From NCBI GenBank assembly GCA_034336665.1, contig CM067568.1:45178770-45242769 (forward strand): DNA of 64,000 bases. The letters run 5' to 3'. Shown here piece by piece: positions 55,682-64,000 of this stretch (its first letter is position 1; the number at the start of each line of letters is the position of its first letter). Made by a program: the position numbers and the translations under genes. The notes under the pieces were generated by a model. The model did no database searches and was not told where the DNA came from. It was given only the letters and a program-made list of their open reading frames with translations. This DNA comes from Luscinia megarhynchos (Eukaryota; Chordata; Aves; Passeriformes; Turdidae).

Positions 55682-58600
55682 CCTATTTTTTAAAGATGTA
55701 ATTTCTTTTAGAAGTATCCAAATTTATCATTCTGTAGACAGTGAGTAAAAATCACAGCATCAGTCAACTCTGAATGCTTAGCATTTTCTCTTTCTTACAG
55801 AACAGGGAGCCAAGTGTGGACAAGCAGGTTACTGTACACCATAAACAGCTGTGCAGCAATACACTGCTGACATGCCTGCAGTTCCACCAGCTGGCCAAAC
55901 ACAAACCCACAGGAAAGTCTTATTCACAGGTGATGACCTCCCAAGTTGCAAAGGAAAGAACTTCAAATACAGGCTAATAAAACCAGGAAATAATTGGTCA
56001 TCTGTGGCAAATACCCTGGAACAAAGTGCAAAATGAGGAAGTTGAACAGGTGGAAGCAGAAACTGGAGGAATAAAACCAGTAGTGATGCTACTGCCCTGC
56101 ATAGCTAATATATGCCCTGTACATAGGAATGTATACATACATACAAAAACAGATGTTTATAAAACATCAGAAAAGCCCCTTAAGCCAGCAGGACTGCAAA
56201 AGTCACAACAGCAGTAAGTCTTCTAGTTCTCACAAGATACACATTAGAACAACTTAACATCTCTATACTACAATTCTTAGCTCATAGACTTAGTAATAAT
56301 TGCAAGTAACACTTGCAAATATGTTAAGTATTTGCAGTATTAGGTATTGAGTTTTAAGCATTTTTAAACTGTCAGCAAGCTGAGTTACAATGTGCCTGAG
56401 AACCAGACAGGCTCAGCGTGATGGTGAAAATGAGATACCATGGTGAAAATTATTGTCCCTAATTCAACAAAAATGTCTCTGACATAGCCAGGAAAAAAGA
56501 CTTTTGATCTCAGAATTTCCATTTCTGATATCAAACACTGATGCAAAGCACAATGACAGTCTGTAAAAAGGTTTTTATGTATTACAGAAACTATTGGCTC
56601 ACTCTTTCAAAAATATGATTGTGTTGTCATTATGATAGCGGTATATTATCAGTGTAGGAGAACAATGCTTGCCAAACATAGTGTTGCAAAAGCAATGATA
56701 AGCCAGTAAAACAAGACAATTAAAATAAGCAGTGGAAAGTTGTACTAAGTAAGGAAAATTGCCACTTAAAAACAGCAGAAAAGAATATTTGAAGAGAAAA
56801 AATAGAAATATAGAAAACTTCTATATTAAAGAGAATTCTAATTCAAATGAAAGATACATTACTAGTCACTACAAAAGTAATCTTCTAAGTTTAGTTCTCA
56901 CCAGAAGGTTAATCATGAAAAAAACCCAGCAGTCACTGGGAAGTATAAAGAAGGTCATAGCTCAGTCCGTATTGCCAAACCAATATCTTAGTCTCAAGGA
57001 AGCTGAGAGAGCTTTCCAAATACTTACTGTAAATAGCACACTCCTTCCCTATCCCAGAAATCTAAAGGTCAGTGGTGTCCCCAAGTCTAATCACTTTAAG
57101 TTTCCATAAAATAGTTCTGGCTGACTTCTTATTTTCTAAATTTCTTGCTGTTACTGAGTGCTCCCTTTGCATTCCTGAGGCCTGAACTGCTTAGCAGCAG
57201 CAGAAGTGCAGCTTCAGAATAATATATGCTTCTCCCCCAAACCTAGTCTAAAGGATTTGATGCTTAAAGAAAAAAGGGTTGAAGTAAGTTGATATTTGTG
57301 ATAATGAGTTCTTATATTGCTGCGGGTTTTTAAGAAGTGCAGATTTGTTCACTGTGAAACGAGTCATGGCCAGCAAGCATATTTCATAGAATCAAAGACA
57401 AACTTGTAGTTGGTAATTTTCACTGTTCCATGCTTCTCTAGGACCAGTGGTCTAACAGTGAAAGGTTGATGGGCAATCCATCAGCATCCAGCCCCCCACC
57501 TTATTCGCTAAACATGGATGGCATCTAGAAAATTTAAGACATCTGTGTTTTAAGAAGGATTTGGCTCTCTCTCTACATACTTTTTCATCATACTTGACCC
57601 TGCAATAAAATTCTAGCAGCAAAGCTCATTTTGCAAACATGGAACACAGGATCACTGTAGACTCAGCCAAATGAGAAAACAAAGGTTAAGGAGATACATT
57701 TCTCTTCAAACACACTTAGCTCCAGAATTAGCAGAGGCAACAGGGGAAGTGCTTGGCTTGGTGCATCCATCTAAAAAGGAATTTTTAAAAAGTTCATAGT
57801 TCCAACCCTTCTATAATTCTGTGTTAAAACGGAAAGAATTTTTTTTGCAGTGAAGTCTTTGAAATTTATGAACCTTCAAATTGTTTGTTAGGAACATTAG
57901 GAAATAGCAGATTACTGCCATTTATCTCTTACCTTAAATTCTAAGTTATCTGGGAGAGGTATTGCCTCTTTATTATGTGTCTTTAGCTAAAACTTGGCAG
58001 AACAGAGGCCTGCTGCCCTGCCTGGCCTTCATCTGTGACCACTGGGTTGTCATGGGAAAAATTGCCATTGGTGTCAATAGGCAAAAATTGAGACTCTTCA
58101 GTAATATAAATATGATCCTTAGAGAGTAATACCTGGAAAGAAGGTCTCAACAGGTTCTAAGTGCTTATTTTAAAGATAAAAATGATTGGAAGTGTCTCTC
58201 TTATCAATCTGGATGCTGGAAAGATGGCGAAGCCAACCCAGAAACCATCTGTTTTGCACATGTGTATTTGAATTATTGGAAGCACAAGGCCATCAGTCTT
58301 CCTATTCAAATAGCATGGAAACTCAATTTTTTTCAGCAAATGAAATGGCATAACTAAGCCATATTTTTAAACTGTACTTTTCTTGGGCATATAAATTAAA
58401 ATTAATACCATCCTGTCTGTACATTTTGTGACCTTAAATGGAGAGGATTCCTTTTCAAGGAAGATCAGGAATTCATTCCACCAAGTAGTATTAGAAAAGG
58501 GATGGAAGGCAAGAGACTAGCTTAAAAGCCTTCCTGGACATTGGAGTAAGTTTGAACTAGCCTAATGTAGTCTCTCTCTGTATCTTCTTTAGGTAAGAGA

Positions 58601-58989
58601 AGGTGGACTGGTAAAGAAAAATATTTCCCAATCAATGTCTGTTCTGAGCTAAGCCAGAATAGTGATTAAATCTGAGTGTTTCCAGCTCATCAGAAAAATG
58701 CATTGATGGCTCCTTACCAAAGACTGTAGACACCATAAATCCAGTTCTGTGAATTACAAATCAAAACAGACTCCTTATTCATAACCCTCTGCAAGGAGGC
58801 AAGCAGCAAGTTCTCTCACCTGACTCAAGTCAGCAACACGTGCTGAAATCGACAAACCAATCTGAGAAGGCCTAATTGCTTTTGAATCATCTCCATGAGG
58901 ATATAGGGCTGCTTACTTACCTATAGGAATCGCTTTTGTTGGTCGACGACTCCCTAACAGCTGTTGTTTCTGCTTTCAACTGTGGCAGT
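55682..58989. other. Intergenic DNA, with one exon-like stretch
   Basis: AT-rich. At 55,783-55,981 a good acceptor (TTTCTCTTTCTTACAG) is followed by balanced-composition sequence and AATAAA at 55976-55981, which could be a noncoding terminal exon. The 116-codon frame at 56759-57109 begins at TTG and has no similarity. Nothing else was recognised. Confidence 0.5.
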
Positions 58990-59245
58990 CCCTAGAGTGG
59001 GATGGTACCATGCAATGCCATTCCCCGTTTAAGACTGGAGCTAGCGAGCACTTGCTGATCCCACAGAGCCCAGTGCTCCTCAGCACCACTGCGAGGGGGC
59101 ACACGGCCCCTGGAGGAGCGGAGACGGCTTTGGCAGCCCTGATGTGTGCAGTGCTGTTTGTGGGCCACCCCGGCCCTGCCGCCTCAGGGCAGCACCAGCC
59201 GCTCCTGGCTTCCGATCCGGCTCTGGCCCCGTACTCAGTTTAACA
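58990..59245. other. GC-rich shoulder next to the second CpG island
   Basis: Moderately GC-rich with few CpG. A 77-codon frame on the plus strand (59010-59243) has no similarity. It may be upstream promoter or exon sequence of the unidentified unit at the CpG island. Confidence 0.4.
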
Positions 59246-59509
59246 GATAAGAACGGTGTTAGAATAAATTAAACTCATCACTCTCAGTGTTTATTTTTTT
59301 CCCCTGAAATAAAAGAACAGCCGAGGAGCTTGGGAACAACCAGCGAGCTGGCTCCGGAGTGTGTCGATGTGGGAACCCGGACGGACCCGGAGCCGAGAAA
59401 GTCGGCGGGGGAGTGGCTGGGTGGGTTTGTACTTTTGTACATCAAACTAACCACAACAGGGCGGGGTAACTAAATCTACCCTCAAACCTCTCGATTTATC
59501 CGAGGCCTG

Positions 59510-59641
59510 TCACACTGTTTTCCGACAGTTCTCCACAGCAGCCACTGCGTGGCAGGAGAGATCAAGAGGAAGGTTTATTTTCCGCGGCGGGCAGCGCGGG
59601 AGGAGCGCAGAGCGCGGCCGCCGCCGGGGGACGGGCGCCAT
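59510..59641 (-). other. Small open frame (43 codons) starting inside the YY1 motif
   Basis: The ATG of the YY1 motif opens a frame MAPVPRRRPRSALLPRCPPR and on to a stop at 59510. It is arginine- and proline-rich, as any frame through a CpG island is. No family is recognised. It is listed as a feature of a possible 5' leader, not as a confirmed protein. Confidence 0.15.
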
Positions 59642-59645
59642 CTTG
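59635..59645 (-). promoter_or_regulatory. YY1 motif in the second CpG island
   Basis: The minus strand reads CAAGATGGCGC, a close YY1 match. It sits at the CpG-richest point and has the same orientation as the motifs in the PPP4R3A promoter. Confidence 0.5.
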
Positions 59646-59940
59646 TCTCCCTGAGGGCGGCGTGTGGGACCCGGGGGCCGGGCACCGGCACCGGCACCGG
59701 CGGGGAGAGAGCCGCGGCTGGTGGTTAGCATTAGCGGGGCGAAAGGAGCCGGGAGCAGGCAGCTCGTAGGAGACGGGCACGGCTCCAGGCTGGCGCTGCC
59801 GAGGGCGGTGCCCCCGTTCGCTGCCCGCCCCTCACAGAGAGGGGGAATCGTGCCCGGGGCCGCTCCGCCGTGGCGGCTGCGCGTCGGGGCCGAGCTGGTT
59901 CTGAGCAGGAGCTGCCGGGATGCGCAGGACAGCTGAATAT

Positions 59941-62156
59941 AAAATTAATTCCCTCAACAGAAGATAATAAATAAAACTCCAGGGAGTTCCTCTTTGGCGC
60001 AGGGGGAAAAATTAAATAGCTTTCCCCTTCTTACAATCCGGCAGACTAGGGAGATGTATTCGTAGCAAATAATAGATTTCCTGAAAGACATGCTCGCACA
60101 ACATCGTAATTATGAGCAAAGTCATATGCCACTTAATAAGAAATGTTTTCTGGATACCTAAAAACAGTACAGAAAAGGACTATGGGTGGTGTTGCTGTAA
60201 AGCTGGGACAAAACTATAGTTGTGAAGTTACATTTCCATTTAAAAGTTGATTTTCCAGGTGATGCATAAAAAGAAATAAAAACAAACTCTTTTGTTTTGG
60301 GTTGACTAAAATGTTTTCCGTTCTACCCAAACCAGAATTATTTTCCATTTGTTTAGTTTGGCCACTGAAGTGAGAAGCTAGTATGTCACTATCCACACAC
60401 AACAGCAGGAAAGACATCTGAAGGACAGACAGGGTTTTAATTAGCTGCACTTTACTATTTAAGATTGACACTGAAAGGAGTTGCAGTCACAATATATATG
60501 TCCTGGCCAGGCGTTTAAATAAAAAATGCTATTTCTTTTTCATGTTAATTTTGAATTAATTTTGAAAAGCTTGAAGAGTGAGTCAGTGCCTTTTTGAATT
60601 AATCACACACATATAGAGGAAAGATGGCACCGGCTCAGTGTGCTTGTAGACAGCAGATGTAAACACAGAGTTGGGTAATACAAAATAAAAGAGAAATATG
60701 ATTGCTTATGATGTAGTGTGTGTAATAAGCTACAATCTCTGCCATTTGCTTAAGTATTGACATACTGAAAGACAAAACCATACCAAAACAACCCAAACCT
60801 CCATCACTTAAAAGAAGTCGTTGTGCCAAAACACACTTGAGGCGATACCAGACTGTGTTTAGACAACGGTGTTAAACATTACCATGGGAACAATTGATGT
60901 TGAAATCCAAGACTACAAAAAAGCACAAGCACAAAAACACACATATGGATTTATAAAAGTTCAAAGAAACATGATCCAAATTTTAAGCAATTGTTTTTTT
61001 ATATAAGCCCATGAAAATTAAAAAAAAATAAGGAATGCAAATACAATTATTCACTCCTTATTTGCTTGTGTGGGAAATGTTTAGGAATTCTGTAATGGAT
61101 CTGTGCCTTCTACCTTGTTTGGAGAGGACATATGTCTTGCAAACCATTGCAACATTTCAATGGCCAAAATGTTTGTCTCCCATTTCTCCTGGCAGTCTTT
61201 CCAGAGCTATGAAAGGCAATATGCAGATAGCCTGGATTTTATAAAACATGCAGAATGTATGTCCGTGGATGTGGGCATTAATCTCAGTGGGGCTGTTTGC
61301 TGTGATTGATTTGTTTGATTGACCTGCCCTGTGTAAGACTTTTAAGTCCCTCATTTCTACAAGCAGCACCTTTGCACAGGTTAAACAGGTTTGCAACTAA
61401 ACAGGAAAGAACTGTGAGAAAGTTTAATGTTGATCTACTGAAGATACTGTTGCTGCAAGAAATTACTCTGACAAGACTGATCCTATTTCTTGGACACCTG
61501 ATTCTCTGGCTAAACTTGAAGAGAGAGCTTTGGGTGTACATGGAATGAGGAAGCAAAATCCATGTCAGAAATGGCCAAATGGAACAAGCAGAAGATCCTA
61601 GGAAAAATACCTAAAAATTATTCAGATTTACTGAATTCACAATGAGCTATTTATTAATGTGATTTTTATACATAGGCCTCTTAAATTGGTAGTATTTTGA
61701 AACTGGTTTTCATTGTGCACTGCAAAGTGAAAAACAGATAAGCACTTAATAAACAGGCATTGGTCTGTACCAAATTTCTGCTTGTCTGTTCAGTTAGCGA
61801 ATCTAGATTTTTCCAGGTATCCTGCCTGCCCAAACCTATGTGGCAGTTCATCAGCATGATATCAGCTTGGTATGCTGTTCACTTGTCAAGAAGTTGAAGG
61901 AGAAAGTGTTCATTCCATCATATCTGGAATGTCTCCACTATTAGCTGGCAAAGCTTTGATTTGGGGACATAGAAGAAAAAGCCTTTCAGTGCTCTTACCG
62001 CCCTATGCCAAAAAATGTGCAAGAATGGCAATTACATGGGGAATTGTATCTTTCCCAAGAGGCTGGAACACCCCTAAATGTAATTTCTTTGCCATATACC
62101 TTCAGGATCAGCATTTGTATTGTGACCTTATTCACCTGAGGGTGTTACAAAATGTG
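59941..62156. other. Intergenic DNA, nothing recognised
   Basis: AT-rich. The small open frames at 61035-61556 lie on both strands over the same bases, as expected by chance. Confidence 0.6.
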
Positions 62157-62325
62157 TCTTAGTGTTATTATATTCATTATGTACTTATTATATATTGTAT
62201 TACATGATGCTATATTATCTCATATTTATTATAGTTAGTATATTTATGATAGTATATTTATTGTATTTATTATATATTTATTTTATTATACTATCTTAGT
62301 GTTATTATATTTAATTAAGTTATAT
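62157..62325. repeat. AT-rich (TATT)n-like minisatellite with an 18-bp direct repeat
   Basis: The stretch is almost only A and T in TATTTATTATA-type units. TCTTAGTGTTATTATATT occurs exactly at 62157-62174 and again at 62294-62311, a 137-base shift, indicating internal duplication. Confidence 0.85.
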
Positions 62326-63353
62326 GATTGATGAAAAGCTTGATTAGGGTTTGGCTCTTTCATTTGCCAAATGATCCAGGACTTGCTATCCTGAGGCATG
62401 GGTTTGCATCCAACACTAGAGGTGGGCTGATGATTTCTGCCAGACTTAGAATCCTTACCAGTTGGGGAAAGGGGTGCCTGGTTTTCTAGTCCTATCATCT
62501 CCTGCCTTGCTTCTGCTTCATCTTCAGAATCTTTGCCAGCTGCGCTGTGTGAGCAGAACCTGGAAATTTCTGGCTCCAGGCACTACTAGTGGCCCCTTTG
62601 TATGTTTTTCTGATGAGTGCAAGTTTGCATTTTAAACAGGATGATTGACTTAGTCATAAACCTCCCACGTCAGCATGTTGATAGAACCTTAATCCTTTTC
62701 CATGTTTACAGGTTGTGGCAGTGCATCACCAGGCAGACTCCAAGCCCTGTGGTGTGCTCAGTCTTCATGCCACTCTGTGTATGACTTACCTGAGCACTCT
62801 CCTGGGAGCATGTCTCTGCAGACTCATGTCTATTAGAACAAGCACTGAGCACAGACCTGCACCAGCCTTGTTATTTTGAAGATATGTGTGGTTTGCCTCA
62901 TTTGGGAGCTGTGTAGATACATCCACAATTACCACAGAGAAATAGTCTCACTGCAGTGTCCTATTCCATTGCCTAGGCAAAAGGCACTGATGGTTCAAGT
63001 GGAAACTGTGTGTATTCTGGTGATGTCACAAAAAGAAGAAAGGCTAAAAGTCACAAGGAACCTCAGAAACCTCAAGGGTCTCTGTCACCTCTGCACCTCA
63101 TCTGATCTCCAAGCAAAATGTTTCATACAGGCACCCCAAGTCTTCATCTGGGCCAGCAGGTTTCCAGGAACCTTGCAGCACCCAGTTTAGGACCTGGTGA
63201 TTCCACTAGATTTGCACTGTGAAATGTAAATTCCACTATTCAGAACTTTTGATGTGATGCATTACAAGAGCAGCAAACCCAGAGCCATTGAGGTAAAGAT
63301 TCCATTTGTCTCTTAAGTGCAAAGGATCTCGAGGTTAGCATCTCTGCTAAATA
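62326..63353. other. Intergenic DNA, nothing recognised
   Basis: Mixed composition. A plus-strand frame after TTTTCCATGTTTACAG at about 62,697-62,712 stays open for some 55 codons but has no similarity. Confidence 0.5.
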
Positions 63354-63355
63354 TC

Positions 63356-63382
63356 TAAATAATAAATAATAAATAATAAATA
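63356..63382. repeat. (AAT)n microsatellite
   Basis: AAATAATAAATAATAAATAA type repeat (7-base AATAAAT period). Confidence 0.9.
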
Positions 63383-64000
63383 TCCAAACACAGCATGTAT
63401 ATGTAAAATAAATGAAAAACTAAAATTGTTGGAGAGATGGGCAAGAACCATAATTGCTTTTTCCTATATACAGTACTCAGTGCCCAAATATATAGCAAAA
63501 GTTAATATTTTAGAAAGCAATTAAGCATTGACTAGGCATGGGAAATCTTCCTCAAGCAGATGTCCTGTTACGAATTACAGCATTTATCAGCCTACTGATG
63601 ATACCGTTTATTGTAAGTCTGCTCTTTCAAAGTGAAACCATATGTTGAATATGAAATTGAAAGAGTAGAAGCCTAATGTAAGATAAGACTGTTTATTAAG
63701 CTGTGCTGATGGATATTTTGTGGATGAACTTTCTTTACAATATAATTTAGGGTCATATAAATTCTAATTGGTATATGCAAACAAATGTGCAGACACTGGG
63801 TATAACATGATTTAAGCTAGCTGTCAGATGTCACTTCTGGAAGATAGTGCAGTCAGTACTACCAGTGTCAAACTCCAACCTGGTATAGTTCCCATGTTCT
63901 AGTGTATGAATAATGCTAGCTTCAAAGGAGCAAAGAGAAAGACAAGTTGATAGTAATTTTTATTCCATTGCTCTTAGAAATTTTGTATTGAAGAAAAAAG
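63383..64000. other. Intergenic DNA to the right edge, nothing recognised
   Basis: AT-rich with no gene or repeat family recognised. Confidence 0.6.

Larger units (their letters stand above)
59340..59940. promoter_or_regulatory. Second CpG island, probable promoter of an unidentified transcript
   Basis: A strong GC- and CpG-rich block (core 59,570-59,930) in AT-rich DNA contains CGCGGCCGCCGCCGG, (GGCACC)n near 59,686-59,702, and a possible G-quadruplex run at 59,655-59,682. A YY1 motif in minus orientation suggests transcription to the left, but a plus-strand transcript is equally possible. No known first coding exon was recognised. In mammals TC2N follows CATSPERB on this side, but none of the recalled TC2N exons are seen to the left. 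Confidence 0.65.

Noticed and set aside
56759..57109. 116-codon plus-strand frame
   Set aside because: It begins at TTG, lies in A-rich DNA, is Lys/Asn-rich and has no similarity or promoter.
59083..59105. CTCF-like string CTGCGAGGGGGCAC
   Set aside because: Only the right half of the core fits; the CCASY half does not.
62713..62880. Open stretch after a fair splice acceptor, considered as an exon of a missing neighbour gene
   Set aside because: No similarity to recalled TC2N sequence, and no donor that keeps a frame. My knowledge of CATSPERB sequence is too incomplete to use.

Overview
The window is vertebrate nuclear DNA, almost certainly from a bird and most likely a passerine. The signs are spliced exons with GT-AG borders in large AT-rich introns, several CR1 LINE fragments of avian type, an older CR1 of the kind shared by turtles and birds, and a solo retroviral LTR that looks like passerine ERV LTRs. 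There are no bacterial-style genes. Nearly all long open frames are chance frames in intron or intergenic DNA.

Left half (about 1-35,240, minus strand): the 5' two thirds of PPP4R3A (SMEK1), regulatory subunit 3A of protein phosphatase 4. Eleven coding exons were mapped to the base from splice sites and conserved protein sequence. They run from the start codon at 34104 to exon 11 ending at 1142 and encode about 597 of roughly 833 residues. The remaining C-terminal exons lie beyond the left edge. The choice of PPP4R3A over PPP4R3B rests on paralogue-specific residues in exons 1 and 4. The gene starts in a CpG island (about 34,000-35,240) with two YY1 motifs in sense orientation and short upstream ORFs. 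Exon 10 carries one extra base in an A run, which breaks the frame. It is either an assembly or read error or a real lesion.

The introns hold a 663-bp solo LTR with matching 5-bp target duplications, a CR1 piece, a MIR-like core, an abundant avian repeat at the left edge, and a CTCF-like motif.

Right half (about 35,240-64,000): no gene is recognised. It holds CR1 fragments on both strands, an ancient CR1 copy of about 1.2 kb, a probable second LTR, a MITE remnant, simple repeats, a small GC-rich patch with a strong CTCF-type motif (52.68 kb), and a second CpG island with a YY1 motif (59.5-59.9 kb). That island looks like a promoter, but its gene is not identified. In mammals the neighbour on this side of PPP4R3A is CATSPERB, then TC2N. 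No exon of either was recognised here, which may fit the loss of CatSper genes reported in birds.
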